Below are positions 16,253-26,184 of a stretch of 64,000 nt of DNA, piece after piece. This stretch comes from Cohnella endophytica (GTDB lineage: Bacteria; Bacillota; Bacilli; Paenibacillales; Paenibacillaceae), in NCBI RefSeq assembly GCF_003628305.1, contig NZ_RBZM01000011.1, positions 124,001 through 188,000 of the forward strand. Reading direction: 5' to 3'. The notes beneath the pieces are model-generated. The model saw only the letters and a program-made list of their open reading frames with translations. It did not search any database and was not told the origin of the DNA. Both the position numbers and the translations under genes were made by a program. The first letter of the stretch is position 1. Every line of letters begins with the position of its first letter.

Positions 16253-17803
16253 TTATCCCTGAAACATGACCAGATCGACCGGTACGGAGAAAATATCGTT
16301 AATCCAACCGAGAATCGGCATTGGCAAGAAGCCGAGCGCCAACGTCGCCAAGGTGCACAGTCCGATAACGATAGCGGCAGGCACCGTCATGCGCAAGCCT
16401 GAATCCAATGATCCGCTGCGCATGTACATCTGGCGAATTAATCCGAAATAGACCGCGTAGGAGATTACCGTCGTCACGAGAAGAATCGCCGCGAGCCAGT
16501 ATTTATGGACTTGAACCGTCCCGAACAAGATGAACAGCTTACCGAAGAAGCCTCCGGTGACGGGCAATCCGGCCAAAGAACAGAGCAGCACCGTCATCGC
16601 GATCGCCGTCCAAGGCGCCCGATGGTATAAGCCGGAAAATCCGGACAGAGATTCGTTCCCGGAGTCCCTGCTTACGATCGTAAGCACCGTGAACGCGCCG
16701 ATGTTCATGAAGGCGTAAGCTACGAGGAAATAAATGAATTCCGAGACCAGGGATTCATGCATCGGGTTCGCGAATAGGGTCGAAAGCGGGATCAGCAAGA
16801 TTCCCGCATTGGCGACGCCGGATAGAGCAAGCAGTCTCTTCACGTTACGTTGCCTTAAAGCGCCGACCGTTCCCACGATCATCGCCGCCGCCGCGAGCAC
16901 CGATAGCGCAAGCAAGATATCCTCGCGCACCGCCCCGTCCAAGCCTCCCCCGGAGGTGAACGTGTTCGCGAAAATTCGATAAACCATCGCGAACGCGGCT
17001 CCCTTGGCCACGACGGCCAAGAAAGCGGCGACCGGAGTCGGCGCGCCTTGATAGACGTCCGATGCCCAAGCGTGGAACGGCGCCAAGGCCAGCTTGACCG
17101 CGAAACCCGCGATCATCAAGAAGAAGCTGACGTATAACAAAGCTTCGAATTGATCGCTGGTCGAGGCGAGAACGCTGCGCATCAACGATACGTTCGTCGT
17201 TCCCGTGATTCCATAAAGGAACGACATCCCGTATAGGACGAATGCCGATGCCACGCCGCCGGTAACGACGTATTTGAACGCCGCTTCGCTGGATATGCGG
17301 CTGCTCTTGCGCGCGGCCACGAGAATATAAGAGGTAATGCTCAGTAGTTCCAAACCGATGAATAGCGTGATCAGATCCGCGGACGAAGCCATGACCATGG
17401 CTCCGAGCACCGCCGGCAACACCAAATAGTAGAGCTCTCCCTTAATGGGGACATCCTCGTCGCGAACCGTGCCGAGCGAGGAAAATACGATAAAGGCCGA
17501 AGCGCCCAAGAACGCCAGCTTCAACAAGTTGCCGAAGTCGTCGAGTTGATAGCTTCCTCCAAGCAATACGCGGGTGCCGGAAGCGCTGTCCGTCTCCGGG
17601 CCGTTCACGGCCGTCATCAGGATAACGACGAATGCGCCGGCTACGAGCAGTCCGGCAAGCGTCAGCCAGCCGATTACATTCCGGTTAACCCGTTTGGGCA
17701 ACAACAGATCTAGCGCGATAAGCAGGATCGTAAAGCACGACAACACGATCTCCGGGGCAAGATACCACGCGTCTTCCCAGGTTAATGTCTGAAAAGCGTC
17801 CAT
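16253..17803 (-). CDS. nuoN: NADH-quinone oxidoreductase subunit N
   Basis: NuoN is one of the three antiporter-like proton-pumping membrane subunits of complex I. It has 516 residues with about 14 predicted helices. The family features FIGLELLSITSYILVA, with the conserved Glu, and LALAPFHAWASDVYQGAPTPV, with the broken-helix Lys/His region, are visible. GGGGGG precedes the ATG. It is the last gene of the nuo operon, one base after the nuoM stop, and is followed by a strong terminator. Confidence 0.95.
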   Translation of the reverse strand: MDAFQTLTWEDAWYLAPEIVLSCFTILLIALDLLLPKRVNRNVIGWLTLAGLLVAGAFVVILMTAVNGPETDSASGTRVLLGGSYQLDDFGNLLKLAFLGASAFIVFSSLGTVRDEDVPIKGELYYLVLPAVLGAMVMASSADLITLFIGLELLSITSYILVAARKSSRISSEAAFKYVVTGGVASAFVLYGMSFLYGITGTTNVSLMRSVLASTSDQFEALLYVSFFLMIAGFAVKLALAPFHAWASDVYQGAPTPVAAFLAVVAKGAAFAMVYRIFANTFTSGGGLDGAVREDILLALSVLAAAAMIVGTVGALRQRNVKRLLALSGVANAGILLIPLSTLFANPMHESLVSEFIYFLVAYAFMNIGAFTVLTIVSRDSGNESLSGFSGLYHRAPWTAIAMTVLLCSLAGLPVTGGFFGKLFILFGTVQVHKYWLAAILLVTTVISYAVYFGLIRQMYMRSGSLDSGLRMTVPAAIVIGLCTLATLALGFLPMPILGWINDIFSVPVDLVMFQG

Positions 17804-17804
17804 G

Positions 17805-19427
17805 TTATCCCCCCATCCTCGTATGAATTTGTTCTAGAAAGCCGCTAAAGCCATGCTGCATGAGGTCCGTCAAAATGGAGGGATATACGCCTAGCAGAAT
17901 GATTAGCGCGGCAAGCGTAATCATCGGCAGCGCCTCGATGAACCGGGCATCCTTCATCCCGACGTACTGCTCGGGAAGCGAGCCGTACGTGATGTTCAGG
18001 ATGCTGCGAAGGACGTATACGGCGGCGAACAGGATGCCGAGAACGCCGATTGCCGTTACTATTTTCATAGAACCGAACATTCCCAAGAACGACAGGAACT
18101 CTCCTACGAATCCGGACAAGCCGGGTAACCCTAGAGACGCGAGACCTCCCAGCAACAAGACGCCCGAGATGAAAGGTACGGATCTGGCTAACCCGCCCAG
18201 TTCGCTCAATTGCGTCGTGTTCGTCCGTTCGTAGATACTGCCGACGATCAAGAACAACAGGGCCGAGATCAGGCCGTGGGATACGGATTGGTAGATCGCT
18301 CCTTGTAAACCGACCTCTTCCAAAGAGGCGATGCCGAGCAAGACGATCCCCATGTGACTAATGCTCGAGTATGCGAGAACCAGCTTGAATTCCGTCTGTA
18401 CGCATGCAAGGATGGCACCGTACAAAATATTGATGACCCCGAGCACCGCGATCACGCCCGTCCAGGCATGCAGTTGTTCGGGGAAGAGGAACATCGCGAA
18501 CCGGATTAGCCCGTATACGCCCATCTTCAGCAAGATGCCGGAGTGAATCATGACGACCGGCGGCGGCGCCTCCGTATGTACCCGAAGCATCCACGTATGG
18601 AACGGAAAGATCGGCACCTTGATCCCGAAGGCGATCAAGAGAAGCACGAACGCCGTCCACTTCGTCTGATCGTTCAAGTAAAGTCCGAATTGATGCGTTA
18701 AATCGTTGTCGACATTCGCATAGGCAGCCGGGTTCGACAGATTGCTTAGAATCGTGTCGTAGTTGCCGCCGAACAGCAGATTCACTCCTCCGGCACCTTC
18801 CACGGCGCTGAATCCAAGCGTAGCGATGAGGATCAGGAAGGAGAGCAGCATAGCCGCCGACCCCAGTCCGTTATAGATCAAGAAGCGGGTAGCGGCTTTC
18901 TCCCTGCCATAGTACCCCCAAATTCCGATCAGGAAGAACATCGGAATGAGCGTGACCTCGAAGAAGATGAAGAACAAGACCAGGTCCCTGGCCAAGAATA
19001 CGCCGTAGATTCCCGTTAGCAGAAGCAAGAACAGCGAGTAGTACGTTTTCCATCGTTTCCGAATGTGCACCGACGCGAGCGCGGACATCGTGGATACGAC
19101 GCCCGTCAGCAGGAGTAACGGCAAAGAAATTCCGTCGACCGCAAGGTGATAATCGAATACGAGCTTTAAGGACGTCACGCTGGCATTGAATTGCTCTTGG
19201 TTCAGCGGAATCGAGAGCCATGTGGAATGCTCCGTATACGCTCCGCCGCCTACCGCGGGTTGGTAATCCGCGAATAACCACAGCGTAAGGATAAACGGAA
19301 TTAACGTAAAAATGATAGCCGTAATGCGAAGCCAATTGCTGCGTGCGCTCGGAAGAGCGAGTACGATCAAGGCGCCTAACAAAGGCGCTAAGACGATCAG
19401 CGAGAGTACCGGCAGGTCATCCAGCAT
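17805..19427 (-). CDS. nuoM: NADH-quinone oxidoreductase subunit M
   Basis: NuoM is the middle antiporter-like proton-translocating subunit (540 residues). Motifs FFIFFEVTLIPMFFLIG, with the conserved Glu, and IKVPIFPFHTWMLRVHTEAPPP, with Lys and His of the channel, are clear. Its ATG overlaps the nuoL stop (TAATG), indicating translational coupling. An insertion-rich loop near residues 215-260 is longer than in some family members. Confidence 0.95.
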   Translation of the reverse strand: MLDDLPVLSLIVLAPLLGALIVLALPSARSNWLRITAIIFTLIPFILTLWLFADYQPAVGGGAYTEHSTWLSIPLNQEQFNASVTSLKLVFDYHLAVDGISLPLLLLTGVVSTMSALASVHIRKRWKTYYSLFLLLLTGIYGVFLARDLVLFFIFFEVTLIPMFFLIGIWGYYGREKAATRFLIYNGLGSAAMLLSFLILIATLGFSAVEGAGGVNLLFGGNYDTILSNLSNPAAYANVDNDLTHQFGLYLNDQTKWTAFVLLLIAFGIKVPIFPFHTWMLRVHTEAPPPVVMIHSGILLKMGVYGLIRFAMFLFPEQLHAWTGVIAVLGVINILYGAILACVQTEFKLVLAYSSISHMGIVLLGIASLEEVGLQGAIYQSVSHGLISALLFLIVGSIYERTNTTQLSELGGLARSVPFISGVLLLGGLASLGLPGLSGFVGEFLSFLGMFGSMKIVTAIGVLGILFAAVYVLRSILNITYGSLPEQYVGMKDARFIEALPMITLAALIILLGVYPSILTDLMQHGFSGFLEQIHTRMGG

Positions 19428-21298
19428 TACCAGAACCTCCTTCCGGCGATGGCCACGACTAGGATGACGATGCTAATCAACGCGGTAAGTGCGTACGTCT
19501 GCACTTGGCCGCCTTGAAGCCGGGAGTTCAATCTCCCTAGGGCGGAGGCGCCATGCCCCGTCAGTCGAACGACTCCGTCGATCACGTAGTCGTCGAACAA
19601 ATCGAGCACTTTGCCCAGGCCTTGAAGCGGACGGACGAACAATACGTGATAAAGCTCGTCGATATAATATTTGCGGGCTACCAAAGTTACGAGACCCGGC
19701 GCGCGATCGGAAATCGCATTCCGGCGAATCGTCCCCTTTACGAACGTAAGCCATCCGATATACAACCCCAGCAAGCCGACGGCGGCGGAGACGACCATGA
19801 CTAAACCGCTGGCGTCATGTTCCGCACCTTCGGGAAAGAGCCAGTGTCCGAGCCAACCGTTAAACGGCGTTTCCACGAAACCCGAGACGGTTGCAAGCAC
19901 CGCCAATACAATCAGAGGAATCGTCATGACCGAGGAAGATTCCTTGGCGTGCTGGCCTTCGCGCGGCTTGCCCGCGAACACGAGGAAGAACAGCCTCGCC
20001 ATGTACAGCGCAGTGAAGAAAGCGGCTATTACGGCAACGACGAACAGAATCGGTTGCTTGTCGAGCGCCGCGGTCAAAATCGCGTCCTTGGACCAGAAGC
20101 CGGAGAACGGCGGTATACCCGATAACGCCAGCGAACCGAGCCCGAACGTCCATGCCGTGATTTTCATTTTGCGCCCTAAGCCGCCCATCTCCCGTATATC
20201 TTGGGTATGTACGCTATGAATGACGCTTCCCGCGCCCAGGAACAACAGCGCCTTGAAGAACGCGTGAGTGAACAGATGGAACATCGCCCCCGTGACGGAG
20301 CCGACCCCCAATGCGAGCATCATATAACCCAACTGGCTTACGGTCGAGTAGGCGAGTATTCGCTTAATATCGTTCTGAGCCAAACCGATCGTCGCGGCGA
20401 AAATCGCCGTGAACGCTCCGACGATGGCGACCGTATTCATGGCAACCTGCGAAGCTTCGAAAATATCGAACGTCCGGACGACGAGGAATACGCCGGCCGC
20501 GACCATCGTCGCCGCGTGGATCAGCGCGCTGATCGGCGTTGGACCTTCCATCGCGTCGGGCAACCAGACGTGAAGCGGGAATTGCCCCGACTTCCCTACC
20601 GCCCCTACGAAGATGAGCAGCGCGATTAAAGTCGTGATACCCGTGGAGATGGCTCCGCTCTGCGTATCGTATACGTTGTGCAGCGTCGTGAAATCGAGCG
20701 CGTGTCCGGGCATATACCAGAACAACAGGAGCAAGCCGATCAACAGCCCCAAATCCCCGATCCGCGTAACGATGAACGCTTTCTTGGCAGCCGCCTTCGC
20801 CTCCGGTTTCTGATACCAGAAGCCGACGAGCAAGAAGGAGCATACGCCGACGAGCTCCCAGAAAATATAGAACGTCAGCAGATTATCCGACAGCACCAAA
20901 CCTAGCATCGAACTTGTGAACAAGGCCACGTAGGCGAAGAAGGTCGATATTCTCTCGTCTTTCTTCATGTATCCTTGCGAGTACAGATTCACGAGGAACG
21001 CGACCAAGGTCACGACGACGAGCATCAGCGTCGAAAGATTCGTCACTTCGAAGCCGGCGACGAGCTTCAGCTTGCCGATCGTTATCCAATCCATCTGGTT
21101 GCCGTAATCGGGCGCGTTCCCGGATAAGCGCTCGCCTGCGATGCACAACGAGAGAACCAAAGAGAGGAAGCTCGCGATCGTTCCGATCCAGGCTCCCGTT
21201 TTCTTTAATCCTTTGCCCATGGCGGTCAGTACGGCGAACGCGATGAAAGGAAACAGCGGGACGAGCCAGGCGTATTCCGCGAAGAAGGTATTATCCAT
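19427..21298 (-). CDS. nuoL: NADH-quinone oxidoreductase subunit L
   Basis: NuoL is the largest antiporter-like subunit (623 residues), distal in the membrane arm. It has FYIFWELVGVCSFLLVGF, GKSGQFPLHVWLPDAMEGPTPISALIHAATMVAAGV and a C-terminal amphipathic region ending in a final helix (LTALISIVILVVAIAG), consistent with the lateral helix that links the pumps. It starts four bases downstream of the nuoK stop. Confidence 0.95.
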   Translation of the reverse strand: MDNTFFAEYAWLVPLFPFIAFAVLTAMGKGLKKTGAWIGTIASFLSLVLSLCIAGERLSGNAPDYGNQMDWITIGKLKLVAGFEVTNLSTLMLVVVTLVAFLVNLYSQGYMKKDERISTFFAYVALFTSSMLGLVLSDNLLTFYIFWELVGVCSFLLVGFWYQKPEAKAAAKKAFIVTRIGDLGLLIGLLLLFWYMPGHALDFTTLHNVYDTQSGAISTGITTLIALLIFVGAVGKSGQFPLHVWLPDAMEGPTPISALIHAATMVAAGVFLVVRTFDIFEASQVAMNTVAIVGAFTAIFAATIGLAQNDIKRILAYSTVSQLGYMMLALGVGSVTGAMFHLFTHAFFKALLFLGAGSVIHSVHTQDIREMGGLGRKMKITAWTFGLGSLALSGIPPFSGFWSKDAILTAALDKQPILFVVAVIAAFFTALYMARLFFLVFAGKPREGQHAKESSSVMTIPLIVLAVLATVSGFVETPFNGWLGHWLFPEGAEHDASGLVMVVSAAVGLLGLYIGWLTFVKGTIRRNAISDRAPGLVTLVARKYYIDELYHVLFVRPLQGLGKVLDLFDDYVIDGVVRLTGHGASALGRLNSRLQGGQVQTYALTALISIVILVVAIAGRRFW

Positions 21299-21302
21299 GT
21301 CG

Positions 21303-21611
21303 TTACCCCCTCAACTCGTCGAATTCGTCCACGTTCACCGATGCGCGTCCGCGGTACAGCACGATCAATACCGCGATGCCGACCGCGGCTTCCGCCGCCG
21401 CGACCGAGATGGTGAACAAGGAGAAGATTTGCCCCGCTAGCGAGGGTTGAACTCCGTATTTGGAGAAGGCGATGAGATTCAAATTAACCGCATTGAGCAT
21501 AAGTTCGATCGATAGCAGCACAATAATCGCGTTGCGTTTGGTTAACACGCCGTATAACCCGATGCAGAACAACACCGCGGCAAGCGTCAAATAGGAAGAA
21601 AGCATGCTCAT
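21303..21611 (-). CDS. nuoK: NADH-quinone oxidoreductase subunit K
   Basis: NuoK is a three-helix membrane subunit (102 residues) that contributes to the E-channel and fourth proton path. The conserved glutamates lie in LLSIELMLNAVNLNLIAF and SVAAAEAAVGIAVLIVLYR. The frame stays open to 21818 but the true start is the ATG at 21611, which overlaps the nuoJ stop (ATGA). That gives the standard length. Confidence 0.95.
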   Translation of the reverse strand: MSMLSSYLTLAAVLFCIGLYGVLTKRNAIIVLLSIELMLNAVNLNLIAFSKYGVQPSLAGQIFSLFTISVAAAEAAVGIAVLIVLYRGRASVNVDEFDELRG

Positions 21612-22132
21612 GGCGTGTTCACCTCTCTCTTCGCGAGCGCGATGGATCCGATAAAGGCGACGGTAAGCAGCACGGATACGAGCTCGAACGGAATCGCGTA
21701 TTGGGTGAAGAGCAGCTTCCCGATCTCCCGCGTATTGTCGTCCGTGAAGGGCGCATGCTGCGCGGGAAAATTCGCGTTGCGAATCGCGTAGAACAGAATC
21801 CCGAACAAGCATAGGCAACCGATCGCCGCCAACGTCTCCAGCAGAGGTCGCGCCGGTTCCGTTCCTTCTCCGTCGTGCTTGGTCATCATGATGCCGAAGA
21901 TCATGAGAATCGTGATCGCGCCGACGTATAAGAGCACCTGCACGAATGCGATGAACTCGGCTTCCAGCACGATGTATAGTCCTGCGAGCGCAACGAAAGT
22001 AAGAGCGATCGACAGCGCCGTATGAACGACCTTCGTGAAGTTAATGGCCAAGACAGCCCCGACGATGGCGCATACCGAGAGCAGGAAAAAAGCGACGAAC
22101 TCGCCGGTAAAATCAATATTAAAGTTCAGCAC
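21608..22132 (-). CDS. nuoJ: NADH-quinone oxidoreductase subunit J
   Basis: NuoJ is a five-helix membrane subunit (174 residues) next to NuoK in complex I. The family region EFIAFVQVLLYVGAITILMIFGIMM, here given in two halves in the helix near residues 55-80, includes the flexible third helix linked to redox coupling. It is packed between nuoI (3-base gap) and nuoK (4-base overlap). Confidence 0.93.
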   Translation of the reverse strand: MLNFNIDFTGEFVAFFLLSVCAIVGAVLAINFTKVVHTALSIALTFVALAGLYIVLEAEFIAFVQVLLYVGAITILMIFGIMMTKHDGEGTEPARPLLETLAAIGCLCLFGILFYAIRNANFPAQHAPFTDDNTREIGKLLFTQYAIPFELVSVLLTVAFIGSIALAKREVNTP

Positions 22133-22135
22133 CGC

Positions 22136-22582
22136 TTATTTGGCGCCTCCCTTCGGCGAACCGATATTGTTGTTATCCTCGCGGATGTTCCGGTTGTTCT
22201 CGTACAGCCATTGCTTATCCTTGTAGAGATCGTCGCGGCTGTAAGCGGCGAGCTCGAAATTGTTCGTCATGACGATCGCTTCGGTCGGGCAAACCTCCGT
22301 GCAGAGGTCGCAGAGGATGCAGATTTCGAAATTCACGTCGAACGTGTCGATGACTTTCCCTTTTTTCTCAGGGTCCGGATTGGCTTTACCGGTAAGCGTA
22401 ATGCAGTCGGTCGGGCAGATGCGCGCGCATTGGTTGCACACGATGCACTTGTCCGGCTCGAAATACTGAATGCCGCGGAACCGGTCCGGCATCTGGATCG
22501 GAACGTCGGGATACGACATCGTCACCTTCTTGGTTCCCATCGTTTTCAACGTAACTCCGAGTCCTTTGAGCATTCCTTTCAT
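22136..22582 (-). CDS. nuoI: NADH-quinone oxidoreductase subunit I (two 4Fe-4S clusters)
   Basis: NuoI is a peripheral-arm subunit (148 residues) carrying clusters N6a and N6b, which pass electrons to NuoB. The two ferredoxin motifs are CIVCNQCARICP and CILCDLCTEVCP, both complete. The hydrophilic C-terminus ends KGGAK. It lies 13 bases after nuoH in the operon. Confidence 0.95.
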   Translation of the reverse strand: MKGMLKGLGVTLKTMGTKKVTMSYPDVPIQMPDRFRGIQYFEPDKCIVCNQCARICPTDCITLTGKANPDPEKKGKVIDTFDVNFEICILCDLCTEVCPTEAIVMTNNFELAAYSRDDLYKDKQWLYENNRNIREDNNNIGSPKGGAK

Positions 22583-22595
22583 GGCGTCAGCCTCC

Positions 22596-23603
22596 CTATC
22601 CTATCCACTCTATCCCTATCGCGGTCAAGAAAATATTGAGTATCGCCAGCGGCAGAAGCGCCTTCCAAGCCAAGCCCATCAGTTGATCGACCCGGAGACG
22701 AGGGAAAGTGGCCCGAATCCAGAACAAACAGAACACGATTACCGCGAATTTGAGGAAAAACCAGATGAGTCCCGGCACGAAATCAAGCGCCGGAATTGGA
22801 GAATTCCAGCCTCCGAGGAACAAGATCGTTGTCAAGGAAGCGATCGCGTACACGTAGATATACTCGGTCAACATGAAGAAGGCAAAGCGGAATCCGCTGT
22901 ATTCGACATGGTAACCCGCGACGAGCTCCGACTCCGCCTCCGGCAAGTCGAACGGCGTGCGGTTCAACTCGGACACCGCCGCGATAAGGAAGATTCCGAA
23001 GCCCAAGATCTGGGGCAGGAAGTTCCAATGCCAGAAATAACCTTCCTGCGAGATGACGATATCCCGCAGATTCAAGCTTCCGGACATCATAACGACGCCG
23101 ACGACGGACATGACGAGCGGCACCTCGTAGCTGATCATCTGCGCCGCGGAGCGCATGCCCCCGAGCAAAGAATACTTGTTATTGGACGCCCAGCCTGCCA
23201 CGACGATGGCAATCGTCGTTATTCCCGAGAGGGCGATGTAATACAGAAAGCCGACGTTCAGATCGGCGAATTGCAGGTTTAGCGTATAAGGGATGAAGGC
23301 AAGCACCGCAAAGGAAGGAATGAAAGCGAGCGCGGGGGCTAGAATGAACAAGCCCCTGTCGGCCTTCTTCGGAATCGTGTCTTCCTTGAGCAGCAGCTTG
23401 GATACGTCCGCCACCGTCTGCAGCAAGCCCAGCGGCCCCGTGCGGTTCGGGCCTTTGCGATACTGCATCCAGCCAATAAACTTGCGTTCGAAATAGATCG
23501 CGTACGTAACGAAAAAGATAACGACGGCCAGTACTCCGATGGCCGCGGCCACGAATATTCCCGCGGTTCCCCAACTGAGGGACTTATCCCAGAAGTGCTG
23601 CAT
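22596..23603 (-). CDS. nuoH: NADH-quinone oxidoreductase subunit H
   Basis: NuoH is the membrane subunit (335 residues, eight or more helices) that forms the quinone chamber with NuoB and NuoD. The glutamate-rich loop NRTPFDLPEAESELVAGYH and FIGWMQYRKGPNRTGPLGLL are hallmark sequences. Its ATG overlaps the nuoD stop (TAATG). Confidence 0.96.
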   Translation of the reverse strand: MQHFWDKSLSWGTAGIFVAAAIGVLAVVIFFVTYAIYFERKFIGWMQYRKGPNRTGPLGLLQTVADVSKLLLKEDTIPKKADRGLFILAPALAFIPSFAVLAFIPYTLNLQFADLNVGFLYYIALSGITTIAIVVAGWASNNKYSLLGGMRSAAQMISYEVPLVMSVVGVVMMSGSLNLRDIVISQEGYFWHWNFLPQILGFGIFLIAAVSELNRTPFDLPEAESELVAGYHVEYSGFRFAFFMLTEYIYVYAIASLTTILFLGGWNSPIPALDFVPGLIWFFLKFAVIVFCLFWIRATFPRLRVDQLMGLAWKALLPLAILNIFLTAIGIEWIG

Positions 23604-24703
23604 TAGCAGTCGACCTCCCCGAGCACGATGTCGATGCCGCCGAGAATCGTCACTAAGTTCGTCATGTTCTCCCCGACGAGCAGCTTGGGCAAGATTTGCA
23701 GGTTAACGAACGACGGTCGGCGGAATTTCAGACGGTACGGCTCTGCTTTGCCCTTGGATACGATGTGGCAACCGATTTCTCCGCGCGGCGATTCGATGCG
23801 CACGTAGATCTCGCCAGCCGGAGGACGGATGACGCGAGGCACTTTGCCCATCGTCTCTCCGTCGCCGGGGAACTGCTCCAAAGCTTGATCGAGAATGCGG
23901 AGACTTTGTTCGATCTCGGCCATCCGGATCTGGTAGCGGTCGAAGCAATCTCCGTTCTTGCCGACGGGTACGTCGAATTGGAACCGATCGTACAAGCTGT
24001 AAGGCTCGGCTTTGCGCAAGTCCCATTGAACGCCCGTGCAACGTAGATTCGCGCCGGAAAGACCATAATTGATGGCGGTCTCCGCGTCGTATTGGCCTAC
24101 TCCCTTGATTCGGGAAAGGAATATTTCGTTGCCGCTGACGAGGTTGTGATATTCGTCGAGACGGTTGTACATATCTTTGACCAGCGTTTTTACGCGATCG
24201 ATCCAGCCCTCGGGGGCATCCCATTTCACGCCGCCGACCCGCATGTAATTATAAGTGAGCCGCGCCCCGCACAGTTCATTGAACAGGCCGAGAATGCGTT
24301 CCCTGTCGCTGAAAGCATAGAGAAACGGGCTTATTGCGCCGATGTCGAGCAAGTAGGTGCCCCACCAGACCAAGTGACTCGCAATCCGTTGCATTTCCAT
24401 AACGATCAGGCGCAAGAATTCCGCTCTCTCCGGAATTTCCAGCCCCATCATTTTCTCCACCGCATGGCAGAGCACGTAATTATTCGTCATGGCGGACACG
24501 TAGTCCATCCGGTCGGTATAAGGAATGATTTGCGTAAAATTCAAATTCTCCGCGAGCTTCTCCGTTCCGCGGTGCAAGTATCCCATGACGGGAGTCGCTT
24601 CCGTGATGACTTCCCCGTCCAATTTAACGATAATCCGAAACACGCCGTGCGTGCTAGGATGCTGTGGACCAACGTTGAGCAGCAGCTCTTCTGTACGAAT
24701 CAC
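23603..24703 (-). CDS. nuoD: NADH-quinone oxidoreductase subunit D
   Basis: NuoD is the 49-kDa-type subunit (366 residues) lining the quinone site with NuoB. GPQHPSTHGVFRI carries the conserved quinone-site His, and GYLHRGTEKLAENLNF, DRMDYVSAM and the C-terminal DIVLGEVDC are present. As usual for NuoD it has lost the hydrogenase nickel cysteines. NuoC and NuoD are separate genes here, unlike in E. coli. Confidence 0.96.
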   Translation of the reverse strand: MIRTEELLLNVGPQHPSTHGVFRIIVKLDGEVITEATPVMGYLHRGTEKLAENLNFTQIIPYTDRMDYVSAMTNNYVLCHAVEKMMGLEIPERAEFLRLIVMEMQRIASHLVWWGTYLLDIGAISPFLYAFSDRERILGLFNELCGARLTYNYMRVGGVKWDAPEGWIDRVKTLVKDMYNRLDEYHNLVSGNEIFLSRIKGVGQYDAETAINYGLSGANLRCTGVQWDLRKAEPYSLYDRFQFDVPVGKNGDCFDRYQIRMAEIEQSLRILDQALEQFPGDGETMGKVPRVIRPPAGEIYVRIESPRGEIGCHIVSKGKAEPYRLKFRRPSFVNLQILPKLLVGENMTNLVTILGGIDIVLGEVDC

Positions 24704-24709
24704 GCGTGC

Positions 24710-25669
24710 TTACACCTCCGGATCGAGCGGAACGTAGTCTTTGCGTAGCGGATGGCCGACCCAATCATCGGGCATCATGATGCGTTTCAGATCGGGATGT
24801 CCGGGGAAATCGATGCCTAGCAGATCGTAGATTTCCCTTTCGTTCCAGTTCGCGGTTTCCCAGATCGGCGTGACGGAACCGACCGAAGGAAGCTCGCGAT
24901 CCGCGCGTACTTTCACGCAATAGCATTCGCGGGAGTCCATGTTCAGCGGGTAGTAGACGACTTCCATGTACGTCTCATAATCTACGCCCGATACGTTGCG
25001 TAAATAACTGCATTGAAGATCCGTATGATTACGAAATAGACTAGCAGCTTGAAGCCAGCGCTCGTTCTTCACCACGAGCGTGGGCAGATGATCGTTCGCT
25101 TCATTTATGTAAGCCTCTTCGACCGCGTCTTCCGCGACGAGTTCCCGAAGCAGCCGTGTTACTTTGTCGAGAAGGGGTTGCTTCGGTGAAGGGGGCTTGG
25201 GCGGCGCTTCTTCGCCTTCCGAGCTTTCTCCGTCCCCCGCTTTCGCGGCGGCGCGTCCATCCGTTCCTGCCTGCGCGGCCTGGGCCGCGGCTTGGGCGGC
25301 GGCCGCCTTCGCGGCTTCGCGCGCCTCTAGCGCTGCTTTGCGGCGCGCCGCTTTCTCCTCATCCGTCTCGACCCGACGAGCTGGTGGAGGTGCTGCGGCC
25401 TCCTCTTGAGCGGCCGGAGCTTCGGCTTGAGTTGCAGGAGCTTCGGTTTGTGCTGCCGGAGCTTCGGGTTCAGAAGGAACTGCCGCAGCGGGTTGAGTAT
25501 CGGTTGTTGCCGGTTCAGGTTGCGCAGTTTCCGTTTGTGCCTTCTCCTGTTGCGCAGTCTCCGTTTGAGCGGACTCGACTTGCGCGGGCTCAACAGTCGG
25601 CTCGGACGCTACCGGCGAAGACGAAGCTTCCGGCTGACCTTCCGGTTCGCGATTGTCGTTCTCGCTCAT
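24710..25669 (-). CDS. nuoC: NADH-quinone oxidoreductase subunit C with long low-complexity N-terminus
   Basis: NuoC is a 30-kDa-type peripheral subunit (319 residues). The conserved domain occupies about residues 150-319 and includes CYCVKVRADRE, TANWNEREIYDLLGI and the closing RKDYVPLD. The first 130-140 residues are very rich in Ala, Pro, Gln, Thr and Glu with imperfect AEAPA and QTETA repeats. This part is probably disordered and is not needed in typical NuoC. The stop is followed by nuoD after 6 bases, and the start overlaps nuoB by 4 bases (ATGA). Confidence 0.94.
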   Translation of the reverse strand: MSENDNREPEGQPEASSSPVASEPTVEPAQVESAQTETAQQEKAQTETAQPEPATTDTQPAAAVPSEPEAPAAQTEAPATQAEAPAAQEEAAAPPPARRVETDEEKAARRKAALEAREAAKAAAAQAAAQAAQAGTDGRAAAKAGDGESSEGEEAPPKPPSPKQPLLDKVTRLLRELVAEDAVEEAYINEANDHLPTLVVKNERWLQAASLFRNHTDLQCSYLRNVSGVDYETYMEVVYYPLNMDSRECYCVKVRADRELPSVGSVTPIWETANWNEREIYDLLGIDFPGHPDLKRIMMPDDWVGHPLRKDYVPLDPEV

Positions 25670-26184
25670 CGGCTCGTCACCTGCTTCCCGGTTTTCGCCT
25701 CGTAACGGATTTTCTCCTGCAGCTTGTTGATGCCGTAGATTAACGCCGCGGGATTAGGAGGACAGCCCGGAATGTATACGTCCACCGGAACGATCTGGTC
25801 CACTCCCTTGATTACGGAATAAGATTTCACATAGGGTCCTCCGGCCGTTGCGCAAGATCCCATCGCGATGACCCACTTCGGTTCGGGCATCTGATCATAT
25901 AGACGCTTCAGCAAAGGCCCCATTTTTTTCGTTACCGTACCCGATACGATCATGACATCCGCTTGGCGCGGAGAGGTCCGGAAAAGAACGCCGAAGCGAT
26001 CCAGGTCGTAATGCGCTCCCCCGGCGGCCATCATCTCGATCGCGCAACACGCTAGACCAAAGGTAAGGGGCCATAAGGAATTGCTCCGGGCCCAGCCCTT
26101 CAACTGGTCGATGGTGCCAAAGAATACGTTGCGTTCAACTTCCTTCCGGTCTTCCGGCGATACGTTCGCTAAATCGAATTCCAT
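25666..26184 (-). CDS. nuoB: NADH-quinone oxidoreductase subunit B
   Basis: NuoB (172 residues) carries cluster N2, the last iron-sulfur centre before quinone. The ligands are in LACCAIEMM, MGSCATAGGPY and IPGCPPNP. The ATG at 26184 has AAGGTG six bases upstream. A longer frame up to 26295 only reads through nuoA in another frame. The start overlaps the nuoA 3' end by 16 bases. Confidence 0.95.
   Translation of the reverse strand: MEFDLANVSPEDRKEVERNVFFGTIDQLKGWARSNSLWPLTFGLACCAIEMMAAGGAHYDLDRFGVLFRTSPRQADVMIVSGTVTKKMGPLLKRLYDQMPEPKWVIAMGSCATAGGPYVKSYSVIKGVDQIVPVDVYIPGCPPNPAALIYGINKLQEKIRYEAKTGKQVTSR

Noticed and set aside
22470..23282. 270-residue plus-strand ORF antisense to nuoI/nuoH
   Set aside because: Shadow frame, very rich in Arg, His and Asp with no known motif.
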